Positions 1 through 8,284 of a stretch of 64,000 nt of DNA are shown piece after piece. The stretch is from Spirilliplanes yamanashiensis. Its GTDB lineage: Bacteria > Actinomycetota > Actinomycetes > Mycobacteriales > Micromonosporaceae. Position 1 is the stretch's first letter, and each line of letters begins with the position of its first letter. The position numbers and the translations under genes are program-made. The notes under the pieces are model-generated. The model ran no database searches. It saw only the letters and a list, made by a program, of their open reading frames with translations, and was not told the origin of the DNA. The stretch spans positions 62,001 through 126,000 of the forward strand of contig NZ_BOOY01000018.1 in the NCBI RefSeq assembly GCF_016863475.1. The letters are read 5' to 3'.

Positions 1-46
1 TGACCACGGCGTCGCCGGCCGTCGCGGCCGGTGTCTGCTGCTGCAC
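1..46 (-). CDS. possible start of a truncated gene at the window edge
   Basis: Downstream of the isomerase gene the minus strand has a frame that stays open to the window edge, with a GTG at 46 that would give VQQQTPAATAGDAVV. No convincing ribosome binding site precedes it. It may be the next gene of the sugar operon or plain intergenic sequence; too little is visible to name it. Confidence 0.2.
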   Translation of the reverse strand, partial: MQQQTPAATAGDAVV

Positions 47-93
47 GACGTGCAGCGTGCCAGCCCGCCCGCGGCCGTGTCCAGGAGCCGGGG

Positions 94-1041
94 TCAGGGC
101 GCCGCCGACAGGCGGATCGCCTCCACCGGGCCGTCGAGGGCGAGCTCCCCGGCGGCGTACGGGACGAGCAGCGTGTCGCCGCGCCGCACCGCCCGGTCGT
201 CGTCCGCGCCGCGCAGCCGACCCTGCCCGGCGACGACGACCAGGACGCCGAAGCCGCGCGGCACGCGGTCGCCGCCGCGCAGCCGGCTGGCGGCGAAGAA
301 CTCGTCCGCCGCCGCGGGCAGCAGGCGGTCGCCGCCGCGCAGGGACTCCAGCCGCGCCGGGCTCCACGCCCGGCGGTCCACGCACTGCAGCGCCAGGTCG
401 TAGCCGAGGCCCAGGTGGCCGTCGGCGAGCCCGAAGTCCTCGTACTCCAGCAGCACGGAGAAGTCGGTCGGTTCCTGGACCTCCACGAGCAGGATGCCGT
501 CGCCGATGGCGTGCGGCAGCCCGGCCGGGCACAGGATCGCGTCGCCGGCCGCGACCGGGACGCGGTTGGTGGCCGCCAGCATGTCCTGCGTCCGCTGCCC
601 GGCCACCCAGCCGGCCAGCTCCGCCGCCTCGACGTCGCGGGCGAAACCCAGGTGCACGTACGCGCCGGGGCGCGCCGAGACGATCACCCACGCCTCGGTC
701 TTGCCGTACGGCGACGCCAGGTGCGCGGTGGCGAAGCGGCGGTCCGGGTGCGCGTGCAGCGGCAGGCGCTGGCCGGCGTCGAGCAACTTCACCAGGACGC
801 CGGTGTCGGTGCGCCCCGGGCCCAGCCACCACCCGGGGTCGGCGGCGACCGCCTCGGCCAGCACCCGGCCGTCGGCCAGCGTGGACAGGCCGGCGGGCGC
901 CAGCCCGAACCGGCTCGTCACCGAGCCCACCCAGTCCTCGGGCCGGTCGGGCGCGGCGGGCACGGTGCGGAACCCGGCGATGCGCCCGGCGCCCCGGTAG
1001 AACGTCGGCGGCTGGTTGGCGGGCAGGGTCTCGACGGTCAT
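94..1041 (-). CDS. manA: class I mannose-6-phosphate isomerase-like protein
   Basis: 315 aa, cytoplasmic. Expected reaction: zinc-dependent interconversion of mannose 6-phosphate and fructose 6-phosphate. Visible cupin metal-site residues are the LHAHPD stretch, the KTEAWVI glutamate that follows about 20 residues later, and the later GLPHAIGDG histidine, in the usual order for class I phosphomannose isomerases. It is shorter than the roughly 390 aa of the enterobacterial enzyme, as many actinobacterial members are. The ATG at 1041 overlaps the stop of the upstream kinase gene by 4 bases, so the two are translationally coupled. As the last complete gene of a sugar ABC operon it probably feeds the imported sugar to the kinase and aldolase. 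The true substrate could be another aldose phosphate. Confidence 0.8.
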   Translation of the reverse strand: MTVETLPANQPPTFYRGAGRIAGFRTVPAAPDRPEDWVGSVTSRFGLAPAGLSTLADGRVLAEAVAADPGWWLGPGRTDTGVLVKLLDAGQRLPLHAHPDRRFATAHLASPYGKTEAWVIVSARPGAYVHLGFARDVEAAELAGWVAGQRTQDMLAATNRVPVAAGDAILCPAGLPHAIGDGILLVEVQEPTDFSVLLEYEDFGLADGHLGLGYDLALQCVDRRAWSPARLESLRGGDRLLPAAADEFFAASRLRGGDRVPRGFGVLVVVAGQGRLRGADDDRAVRRGDTLLVPYAAGELALDGPVEAIRLSAAP

Positions 1042-2249
1042 GGGTGATCCCTCCGGCGGGAGAGCGCGACGTCGGTGAGGAACCCGCCGACGAAGGTGTC
1101 GCCGAGCCCGACGGTGGTGGGGTCCGGCACGTCGAGCACGAACCCGGGGACGCAGCGGACCGCGTCGCCGAGCAGCGCTTCCAGCGCCGCCGCGAAGGCG
1201 GCCGACTCCGTGCGCCGCGGCCGCCGGCGCAGGGCCGCGACGTCGGCGTCGGTGAGGCCGTCGCCGTGGCTGTACCGGGCGGCGGCCATGACGGTGCCGG
1301 TGTCCAGGGCGCCGGCGTACCGCCCGGCGTCGCGCCCGTACGCCAGCGCCCAGTACCGGGTGTGCACCACCAGCGTCGGCGCCGGGATGAGCGCGTGCAC
1401 CGCGGCCAGCGCGGCCGCCACGTCGGCCGGCGACAGCAGGTCCACCGGGCGGCCCAGGTGCGCCTGCAGCTCGTCCTCGTTCATGCCGTACACGTCGATC
1501 GCGTCGAGCAGCGCGTCGCGGACCCGCCGGCTGAAGGCCGGCTCGTGGTACGCCGCGTCCTCGAAGTAGGTCACCGCGGACGGCGGGAGCTGCCGCATGT
1601 GCGAGCGCAGCTCGGCGAGCCGCGCGTCCAGGGCGGCTCGGTCGCGCATGGCGTTGAACCCGGAGATCAGGAAGATCTCCGCCGCCCGCAGCGCCGGGCC
1701 GAGCGCCTCGCTGAGCAGCATGGCCTCGTTGGCCGGGTCGTTGACGTAGATGAGCCGGTTCGGGTACGGCGCGGTGACGTCGATGTCGCCGGCCCGGACC
1801 CGCAGGCCCCGGTCGTACTGGACGATGAGGTGCGGGTAGTGGGTGTCCTCGGTGCCGCTGTCCAGGTACGCGGCGCCCGGCGGCAGCAGCCGGCGCACCG
1901 TGTCGTTGACGCTGACCAGGTGCAGGGTGGACGGCACCCCGAGCCGGCTCATGAGCAGCCCGGCCCGCACCGACGTGCCGCCGATGGTCGCCCGGTGCGG
2001 GAACCGGCCGGCGAACGCGGACAGGGCCGGGGCGGAGGCGACGTAGTGCTCGCCGCCCCCGCCCCGCGCCACGTACCCGAGGATCGACACCACGAGGTCG
2101 CGCTCGCCGGCCACCGCGCGCGGGGCGGTGAGCTCCGCGGCGGTGATCCCGTGGTCGGCGACGAGCTGCTCCAGGACGTCTGCGGTCAGCTGCACCTCGT
2201 AGTCGACGCAGCCGCCGAGGCCCAGGACCACCCGGGACGCGTCCGCCAT
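1038..2249 (-). CDS. ADP-dependent phosphofructokinase/glucokinase family sugar kinase
   Basis: 403 aa. The fold signatures are those of the ribokinase-like ADP-dependent PFK/GK family (PF04587): an N-terminal GLGGCVDYE strand, a central VNDPANE stretch and a C-terminal GLGDTFVGG catalytic GxGD motif, with the aspartate as expected general base. Family members phosphorylate glucose or fructose 6-phosphate with ADP as donor; they were first studied in archaea and are scattered in actinobacteria. The ATG at 2249 lies one base after the aldolase stop (2251) and the 3' end overlaps the isomerase gene. Between an isomerase that makes ketose 6-phosphate and a bisphosphate aldolase, a 6-phosphate 1-kinase role is the natural inference. 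Phosphoryl donor and substrate are not provable from sequence. Confidence 0.7.
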   Translation of the reverse strand: MADASRVVLGLGGCVDYEVQLTADVLEQLVADHGITAAELTAPRAVAGERDLVVSILGYVARGGGGEHYVASAPALSAFAGRFPHRATIGGTSVRAGLLMSRLGVPSTLHLVSVNDTVRRLLPPGAAYLDSGTEDTHYPHLIVQYDRGLRVRAGDIDVTAPYPNRLIYVNDPANEAMLLSEALGPALRAAEIFLISGFNAMRDRAALDARLAELRSHMRQLPPSAVTYFEDAAYHEPAFSRRVRDALLDAIDVYGMNEDELQAHLGRPVDLLSPADVAAALAAVHALIPAPTLVVHTRYWALAYGRDAGRYAGALDTGTVMAAARYSHGDGLTDADVAALRRRPRRTESAAFAAALEALLGDAVRCVPGFVLDVPDPTTVGLGDTFVGGFLTDVALSRRRDHP

Positions 2250-2250
2250 G

Positions 2251-3114
2251 TCAGTAGAGCGAGCCCTTGCCGGCGGCGCCGAACAGCTCGATCTTCTGGG
2301 CCGCGACCTCCTTCATGGCCTGCACGCACGCGGGCTGGATGGCGTTGGGCTCGCGCACCTTGGAGTCGCTGCCCAGCACCTCCCGCATCTTGTCGTGGTA
2401 GGCGACCTTGATGTCGGTCGAAATGTTGATCTTGTTGATGCCGGTCCGCGCGGCCTCCCGGATCTCGTCGTCCGGGTTGTTGGAGCCGCCGTGCAGCACC
2501 AGCGGGATCTGCACCCGGCCCTTGATCTCCTTCAGCAGGTCCAGCTTCAGCTCCGGCTTCAGGTGCGCCGGGAAGAACCCGTGGAACGTGCCGATGGCGA
2601 TGGCCAGCGAGTCCACGCCGGTCTGCTCGACGAAGCGGACCGCGTCGTCCGGGTCGGTGTAGATGATCTCGGCGGCGCCCGACTCGGCGTAGCTGTCGTT
2701 CGCGCCGATCGTGCCCAGCTCGCCCTCCACCGACACGCCGAGGATGTGCGCGGACTCGGTGACCTTGCGGGTGATCGCGACGTTCTCCTCGAACGGCTTG
2801 AGCGAGCCGTCGATCATGACGGACGTGAAGCCGAACTGGATGGCGTGCAGGATCTCCTCGTAGCTCGCCCCGTGGTCCCAGTGGATCGCGATCGGGACGC
2901 TCGACCGGTGCGCCCGCTCGATGATGCCCCGGATCATCTCGGGCCCGATGTGGCGGACCTCGTCCGGGTGGATGGCGACGATCAGGGGCGCGTTCGTCTC
3001 CTCGCTGATCTCCACGATGCCCTTGAACATCGCCCAGTCGCTGATGTTGAAGGCTGGCACGGCGAAGCTGTGCTCGTTGGCGACGTCCAGGATCGTCTTG
3101 CCGGTCGTCAGCAT
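2251..3114 (-). CDS. class II ketose-1,6-bisphosphate aldolase (fructose/tagatose type)
   Basis: 287 aa, the usual length for the GatY/KbaY/Fba class II family. The zinc and catalytic residues are in order: HWDHG (about residue 80), the VEGELG glutamate (about 135), GTFHG (about 180) and LHGG (about 210), followed by the NKINISTD phosphate-binding stretch. It cleaves a ketose bisphosphate to dihydroxyacetone phosphate and glyceraldehyde 3-phosphate. The start is set by an AAAGGAG 11 bases before the ATG at 3114; the frame stays open far upstream, but that stretch is the permease gene in another frame. It lies 32 bases after the permease and one base before the kinase gene, so it belongs to the sugar operon. 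Fructose versus tagatose preference cannot be read from sequence. Confidence 0.85.
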   Translation of the reverse strand: MLTTGKTILDVANEHSFAVPAFNISDWAMFKGIVEISEETNAPLIVAIHPDEVRHIGPEMIRGIIERAHRSSVPIAIHWDHGASYEEILHAIQFGFTSVMIDGSLKPFEENVAITRKVTESAHILGVSVEGELGTIGANDSYAESGAAEIIYTDPDDAVRFVEQTGVDSLAIAIGTFHGFFPAHLKPELKLDLLKEIKGRVQIPLVLHGGSNNPDDEIREAARTGINKINISTDIKVAYHDKMREVLGSDSKVREPNAIQPACVQAMKEVAAQKIELFGAAGKGSLY

Positions 3115-3146
3115 GTCTGCGTTGTCTCCTTTGGCGTTGCTGGGGG

Positions 3147-3992
3147 TCAGGCCTTGACGGCGCCGGCGGTCAGCCCGCCGATGAACCGGCGCTGGAACAG
3201 CAGGAAGAGGACGAGGACCGGAATGGACCCGAGGATGCTCATCGCCATCATCTGGTTCCACTCGTAGGAGTGCTGGCCCATGAGCAGCTGGATGCCGATC
3301 GGCACGGTGCGCATGTCGTCGGTGCGCGTCAGCGTCAGCGCGAACAGGTACTCGTTCCACGAGATCATGAACGTGTAGACGCCGACGGCGATCAGACCGG
3401 GCACCGAGATCGGCACGAGGATGCGCCACAGCGCGGTCCAGCTGGTGCCGCCGTCGACCTTGACGGACTCGTCCAGTTCCTTCGGCAGGGTGTTCAGGTA
3501 CGCGGTGATCATGATGATCGCGTACGGCAGGGTGAACACCATGTGCGTGAGGATCAGGCCGGGATAGGTGTTGTACAGGCCGAGCGCGACGACGAGCCCG
3601 AAGTACGGGATGACCAGGGTGATCGGCGGCACGGCCTGCACGCTGACGATCACGGCGTTGATGGTCTTCTGCCCGGGGAACGTGAAGCGGCTGAACGCGT
3701 AGCCGGCCAGGATGGCGACCAGCAGCGTCAGGACGGTCACCGCGAAGGCGACGATGTAGCTGTTGAGGAAGAACCGCAGCTGGGCCCCGTTGCCCAGGAT
3801 CTCGGCGTAGGCGTCGAACGAGAAACTCTCGGTGATCAGTTGCGGCGGGTTCTGGAACACCTCGCCGTTGCTCTTGAGCGACGTGGACAGCATCCACAGC
3901 ACCGGCAGGGCGGCGAACAGCCCGCCGATGACCAGCCCGGTCAGCACGCCCGCCTTGGCGAACCGCTGCCGCGTCCTCAGGGTCGTCGTCAT
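3147..3992 (-). CDS. carbohydrate ABC transporter permease, MalG type
   Basis: 281 aa inner-membrane subunit with six predicted membrane segments. The EAA loop that contacts the ATPase is visible as the ELDESVKVDGGTSWTALWRI stretch (about residues 170-190), the CUT1-family pattern. The ATG at 3992 comes one base after the stop of the MalF-type permease, so the two halves of the channel are made together. No ATPase is encoded in the operon; in actinobacteria a shared MsiK-type ATPase elsewhere usually energises such porters (family knowledge, not visible here). Confidence 0.9.
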   Translation of the reverse strand: MTTTLRTRQRFAKAGVLTGLVIGGLFAALPVLWMLSTSLKSNGEVFQNPPQLITESFSFDAYAEILGNGAQLRFFLNSYIVAFAVTVLTLLVAILAGYAFSRFTFPGQKTINAVIVSVQAVPPITLVIPYFGLVVALGLYNTYPGLILTHMVFTLPYAIIMITAYLNTLPKELDESVKVDGGTSWTALWRILVPISVPGLIAVGVYTFMISWNEYLFALTLTRTDDMRTVPIGIQLLMGQHSYEWNQMMAMSILGSIPVLVLFLLFQRRFIGGLTAGAVKA

Positions 3993-3993
3993 C

Positions 3994-4935
3994 TCAGCGC
4001 TCCTTCTGCAGGCGCACGTAGAAGAAGGCCAGCACCATCGTCAGCAGCAGCACGATCACCGCGGCGGCGGACGCGGTCGCGAACTCGTACTCGCTGAACG
4101 CCTGCTTGTAGGTGAAGGTGCTGAGCACCTCGGTGACGTTCAGCGGGCCGCCGCCGGTCAGCATCCAGATCAGCGCGAACTGCTGGGACGTCCAGATCAG
4201 GTCGAGCACCGCCATGCTGATGATCACCGGCCGCAGCTGCGGCAGGGTCACGTTCAGGAAGCGCTGGACCGGGTTGGCCCCGTCCACGGCGGCCGCCTCG
4301 TACAGGTCGTTCGGGATGCCCTGCAGCCCGGCGAGCAGGCTGATCATGAAGAACGGGTAGCCCGACCAGATGTTGACGAATGTGACCGCCCAGAGCGCCT
4401 TGCCGGGGTCGCTGAGCCAGTTCACGCCCTCCTGCAGCAGGCCGAGCGTCTGCAGCACGTAGTTGACGACGCCGGACGGGTCGAGCAGCAGCCGCCAGAT
4501 GACGGCGATGACCGCGATCGTGAACAGCCAGGGCAGGATGTAGACGATCCGGAAGATCGCCTTGGTGACGCCGCCGAGCAGCTGGGTGTTGAGCATCATC
4601 GCGAACGCCAGGCCGAGGATCAGGTGGGCCACGGTGCTCACCGTGATGAAGATGGCGGTGTTCTTGAGCGCGGCCAGGAAGTTCGGGTCGGTCAGCACCG
4701 TCGTGTAGTTGGCGAGCCCGGCGAACACCGAGTTCTCCTGGACGATCACGTTGTCCCGGAACGAGTAGCTGATCACCATGACGATGGGGATCACCATCAG
4801 GACCACGATCAGCACGATGGTCGGGGACAGGTAGCCGAACGGGCTCAGGCGCCGGGTGAGCGTCGTGCGCGGCCGGTCGGGGGTCACCGGCTCCTGGGTG
4901 GGCGCCGTGGTGTCGGGCGCCGTCGTGGATGTCAT
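3994..4935 (-). CDS. carbohydrate ABC transporter permease, MalF type
   Basis: 313 aa. A roughly 35-residue Thr/Pro-rich cytoplasmic N-terminus precedes the first membrane helix (IVLIVVLMVIPIVMVISYSF), and about six hydrophobic segments follow. The EAA loop reads DLYEAAAVDGANPVQRFLNV (about residues 215-235). It pairs with the MalG-type permease immediately downstream and follows the binding protein by 55 bases. Together these form a CUT1 importer for an unidentified mono- or oligosaccharide. Confidence 0.9.
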   Translation of the reverse strand: MTSTTAPDTTAPTQEPVTPDRPRTTLTRRLSPFGYLSPTIVLIVVLMVIPIVMVISYSFRDNVIVQENSVFAGLANYTTVLTDPNFLAALKNTAIFITVSTVAHLILGLAFAMMLNTQLLGGVTKAIFRIVYILPWLFTIAVIAVIWRLLLDPSGVVNYVLQTLGLLQEGVNWLSDPGKALWAVTFVNIWSGYPFFMISLLAGLQGIPNDLYEAAAVDGANPVQRFLNVTLPQLRPVIISMAVLDLIWTSQQFALIWMLTGGGPLNVTEVLSTFTYKQAFSEYEFATASAAAVIVLLLTMVLAFFYVRLQKER

Positions 4936-4990
4936 CGCTGTCTCCTAGGTCGGGCGCCGCGCCGGCGGACCGGCGCGGCGCCCGGGCCGG

Positions 4991-6280
4991 CTACTCGATC
5001 ACCGAGGACCAGGACTCCTGCGACTTGGCCAGCGCGTCGTCGACGCTCGCCTTGCCGGTCAGCACGAGCTGCAGCTGCTCGTCGAAGCTGCGCATCAGGT
5101 CCTCGGACTTGGGCAGGCCGACGAACTCGTTGGCCGGGTAACCCTGCTGGTAGATGTCGAACGCGGTCTTGAACAGCGGGTCGCTCGTGCTGAAGTCGGG
5201 CTGGGCGTTCTTGTTGCCCGGGAAGCCGTTCGCGATCGTGCTGAGCTTCGCGTTGGTGTCCTTGCTCATCAGGTAGGACACGAACTTGAAGGCCTCGGCC
5301 TTGTGCTCGGTCGAGTCGGAGATGCCGATGCCCCAGGAGGCGTACGGGATGCCGCGCTTGCCGGTGTAGCCGTCCTCGGCCGGCACCGCCGCCACCTCGA
5401 ACTTCAGGTTCGGCGCGTTCTCCTTGATCAGGTTGATGTGCGCGAGCGAGTCGATCATCATGCCGACCTGGCCGTTGGTGAACTTCTCGACCTTGTCCTG
5501 TTCCTTCATGGTGAGCGCGCCGGGGGCGATGACGCCCGCGTCGTTCAGGCTCTTGACGTACTCCACCGTGCTCTTGACCGGGGCGCTCTGCAGGTTCGGC
5601 TTGCCGTCCTGCAGCATGCTGCCGCCGGACGCCCACAGCCACGACATGACGTCGTTCTGGATGCCGTTGGGCACGGCGGTGTCGAGCGGCAGCGCCCAGC
5701 CCTTGACGTCGCCGCCGGAGGCGCTGATCTTCTTGGCCGCGTCGAGGAACTCGCTGCGGGTCGCCGGCGTCTTGTCCACGCCCGCCTTGGTGAGCAGGTC
5801 CTTGTTGACGAACAGCGGGTAGACGAAGTTGACCACCGGGATCATGTAGGTCTTGTTCTCGATCTGGACCTGGCTGGCCAGCTCGGCCGGGTCGTACTTC
5901 GCCTCGGTCATCAGCTCGGACATGTTGGTGATCGCGCCCTGCTTGGCGAAGTCGCTGACCCAGGCGCCGTCGAGGCCGACCACGTCGGGCAGGGTCTTGG
6001 ACGCGGCCCCGGTGACGAGCTGCTGCTTGGTGGACGCGTACGGCGCGCTCAGCAGCTTGATCTTGATGTTCGGGTTCTGCGCCGTGAAGTCGTTGATGAT
6101 CTTGTCGAACTCGCCGGCCGGGAGCTCAGCTCCCCACCACTGGGCGAACTCCAGCGTGACGGCGCCGCCCGCATCGGTGCCGCCCGCGTCGTCCGACCCG
6201 CACGCCGCCGCTCCGAACGCGACCGTCACGGCCGCGGCCGCCCCTATCACTCGCTTCAGCCGGGTGACACCTACCGCCAT
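4991..6280 (-). CDS. extracellular sugar-binding lipoprotein of the ABC importer
   Basis: 429 aa. The N-terminus has a basic start, a hydrophobic core and a lipobox-like GAAACG, so the mature protein should be lipidated at Cys and face outside. The body is a family 1 solute-binding protein (EFAQWWGAELPAG and the later asparagine- and tryptophan-rich binding lobe). An AAGGAG 7-8 bases before the ATG at 6280 supports the start. It is the first gene of the six-gene minus-strand operon. Expression is probably controlled by the divergent DeoR protein through the repeats in the 264-base intergenic region. The ligand is unknown. Confidence 0.9.
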   Translation of the reverse strand: MAVGVTRLKRVIGAAAAVTVAFGAAACGSDDAGGTDAGGAVTLEFAQWWGAELPAGEFDKIINDFTAQNPNIKIKLLSAPYASTKQQLVTGAASKTLPDVVGLDGAWVSDFAKQGAITNMSELMTEAKYDPAELASQVQIENKTYMIPVVNFVYPLFVNKDLLTKAGVDKTPATRSEFLDAAKKISASGGDVKGWALPLDTAVPNGIQNDVMSWLWASGGSMLQDGKPNLQSAPVKSTVEYVKSLNDAGVIAPGALTMKEQDKVEKFTNGQVGMMIDSLAHINLIKENAPNLKFEVAAVPAEDGYTGKRGIPYASWGIGISDSTEHKAEAFKFVSYLMSKDTNAKLSTIANGFPGNKNAQPDFSTSDPLFKTAFDIYQQGYPANEFVGLPKSEDLMRSFDEQLQLVLTGKASVDDALAKSQESWSSVIE

Positions 6281-6386
6281 GGCGGGCTCCTTCGGTATCG
6301 AGATCTTTCCGCTCTGTGCTGTGTTGGCGTCACGTTAGCAGCGTGTTACGGGCATGAACAAGAGTAGAACCGCAGACAACTGCGAA

Positions 6387-6408
6387 CTGCGGCATACTGT
6401 TGCGGCAG
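6387..6408. promoter_or_regulatory. operator-like repeat 1 for the DeoR regulator
   Basis: CTGCGGCATACTG-TTGCGGCAG. It shares the nonamer GGCATACTG with a second site about 120 bases to the right and carries an imperfect inverted repeat (CTGC...GCAG). Further CTGCGA/ACTGCG half-sites lie just to its left. The position, upstream of the sugar operon, suits a repressor site; binding is inferred. Confidence 0.5.
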
Positions 6409-6510
6409 GGAGTCGCGCTCAGGGCCGCTCACGCAGGGCTTAGGCTGCTCCGGGCCGGGGCTTGCCGCTCTGCGCGGCTCTCTGCGGCGATGGGCGCGAA
6501 GGTGCGCATT

Positions 6511-6527
6511 TGTGGCATACTGCCGCA
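6511..6527. promoter_or_regulatory. operator-like repeat 2, overlapping the deoR-family promoter or leader
   Basis: TGTGGCATACTGCCGCA repeats the GGCATACTG core of the site at 6387-6408 and forms a TGYGGCA...TGCCGCA inverted repeat. It ends 17 bases before the regulator's GTG start, as expected for autoregulation. Confidence 0.5.
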
Positions 6528-6544
6528 CTGACGAGGGGGATTCA

Positions 6545-7351
6545 GTGAGCGTCGACAGCAACGAACGGCAACGCCACCTGCCCGCCGGGCGCAAGGCCCA
6601 GCTGGCCGCGTACGTCGCGGACACCGGTCAGGTCACCGTGGGCGAGCTGGCCGAGCGCTTCGGCGTCTCCATCGACACCGTCCGGCGCGACCTCGACCAG
6701 CTGGCCGCCGACGGCGTCCTCGTGCGCACCTACGGCGGCGCGGTCAGCCGGTCGACCGTCACCCGAACCGACCGCGCCGTCGACCAGCGCCTCAGCGTGC
6801 AGGAGCAGGAGAAGGAGAAGATCGCGGCGCTGGCCGCGACCCTGGTCCAGGACAGCTCCACCATCATGATCAACGGTGGGACGACCACCCTCGCGCTGGC
6901 CCGCACCCTGGGCCAGCACCGCGACCTCACGGTGGCCACGAACAACCTGCTGGTCCCCGGCGCGCTGCCGCCCGCGGCGGTGCGCGACATCTACGTCTTC
7001 GGCGGCGCGGTGCGCTCCCTCACCCTGGCCACCATCGGCCCGGTCAGCTTCCGCTCCAGCACCGGCGCCGACCTGGACATCAGCTGCGACCTCGCGCTGA
7101 TCGGCGTCGGCGCCGTCGACGCCGAGGCGGGCTACACGACGAGCAACCTCGCCGAGGGCGCGATGATGCAGGAGATGATCTCCCGGGCGGCCCGGGTCGC
7201 CATCCTCGCCGACTCCTCCAAGTTCGGCCGCCGCCTGTTCGCCCAGGTCTCCGAGCTCGGCGCCGCCGACTACCTGATCACCGACGCCCCGCCCGCGCCC
7301 GACCTGCGCGACGCCCTGGAGGCCGGCGGCGTCGAGCTACTCGTCCCCTAG
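6545..7351 (+). CDS. DeoR/GlpR-family transcriptional repressor
   Basis: 268 aa from GTG 6545, chosen because GAGGGGG sits six bases upstream; a GTG at 6512 in the same frame would start inside the operator-like repeat. The N-terminal winged helix-turn-helix reads TVGELAERFGVSIDTVRRDL (about residues 30-50), the DeoR signature. The rest is the ribose-isomerase-like sugar-phosphate sensor domain (MINGGTTTLALA, then GVGAVD). It is divergent from the sugar operon and is probably derepressed by a sugar phosphate made in that pathway. Its TAG stop overlaps the TAG stop of the converging aldo/keto reductase gene inside a single CTAG. Confidence 0.88.
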   Translation: MSVDSNERQRHLPAGRKAQLAAYVADTGQVTVGELAERFGVSIDTVRRDLDQLAADGVLVRTYGGAVSRSTVTRTDRAVDQRLSVQEQEKEKIAALAATLVQDSSTIMINGGTTTLALARTLGQHRDLTVATNNLLVPGALPPAAVRDIYVFGGAVRSLTLATIGPVSFRSSTGADLDISCDLALIGVGAVDAEAGYTTSNLAEGAMMQEMISRAARVAILADSSKFGRRLFAQVSELGAADYLITDAPPAPDLRDALEAGGVELLVP

Positions 7352-8253
7352 CTCCACGGCAGCTCCGACCGCTCCCGCCAGTACCGGGCGGCCGGCACGG
7401 CCAGGTCCGCCCACTCGCCCGGATCGGCGGTCCCGGCCCGCAGGTTCGAGGCCAGCTGGTCGCCGGTCGCCGCCCCGGACAGCACCACGGACGCCCACGG
7501 CTGGGCCAGCGCCGCCGCCAGCGCGGCGACGTCGCCGGGCCCGTCCACGGCGAGCCGCCCGTTGGCGAGCGCCTCCTTCACGATCACCACGCACCCCGCG
7601 TCGCGCGCCTCGGCCAGCGCCGGCCCGGCGCTGGGCTCCAGCAGGTTCCAGGTGGCCTGCACGCTGCGGAACAGCGGCCGCCCACCGACCTCGACGCGCA
7701 GCGCCGCCCGGATCGCCTCCGCCTGCGCCGGGCCGCTCGTCGACACCCCGATCACCGTGCCGCGCCCGGCCAGCTCCGCGAGCCGGCCGTGCAGGTCCCG
7801 GTCGTGCAGCGCGGGGCTGTCCGGCGTCACCGAGTGGATCTGGTACAGGTCGAGCCGGTCGCCGAGCAGCGCCCGGGTCTCCCCCAGCTGGCGGTCGAAC
7901 GTGGCGGCGCCGTGGTCCTTGACCTCGTGCACCCCGGCGTCGACCCGCCACCCGGCCGTGTAGGTGTAGCCCCACTTGCTGCCCACGACGACGTCGGCCG
8001 CGTCCGGGCGCTCACGCAGCCAGCCGGCCAGGAACTCCTCGGCCCGGCCGTACGAGCGGGCCACGTCGACGTACCGGACCCCGGCCGCGTACGCCCGGTC
8101 GAGCAGCTCGTGCGCGCGGGCCCGCATGGCCTCGACCGACCGCCCGGCCGGCAGGTCCGCGGCCCGGCCGAGGGTGATGTAGCCGGGGCGGCCGACGGCG
8201 GCCAGCCCCAGCCCGATCCGCGACGCACCGCTGAGACGGTCGGCGAGCTCCAT
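7348..8253 (-). CDS. aldo/keto reductase
   Basis: 301 aa from ATG 8253; a GTG five codons upstream is an alternative. The TIM-barrel NAD(P)H reductase residues are present: YVDVARSYGRAEEFLAGWL (catalytic Asp and Tyr, about 65-80), SKWGY with the conserved Lys (about 95), and YQIHSVT with the catalytic His (about 135). It converges on the DeoR gene. No operon partner is evident. The substrate cannot be assigned; catabolic sugar or xenobiotic aldehyde reduction is typical for the family. Confidence 0.85.
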   Translation of the reverse strand: MELADRLSGASRIGLGLAAVGRPGYITLGRAADLPAGRSVEAMRARAHELLDRAYAAGVRYVDVARSYGRAEEFLAGWLRERPDAADVVVGSKWGYTYTAGWRVDAGVHEVKDHGAATFDRQLGETRALLGDRLDLYQIHSVTPDSPALHDRDLHGRLAELAGRGTVIGVSTSGPAQAEAIRAALRVEVGGRPLFRSVQATWNLLEPSAGPALAEARDAGCVVIVKEALANGRLAVDGPGDVAALAAALAQPWASVVLSGAATGDQLASNLRAGTADPGEWADLAVPAARYWRERSELPWS

Positions 8254-8284
8254 CGCCCCATCCAACACGGCGCGGCGCGCGCCG

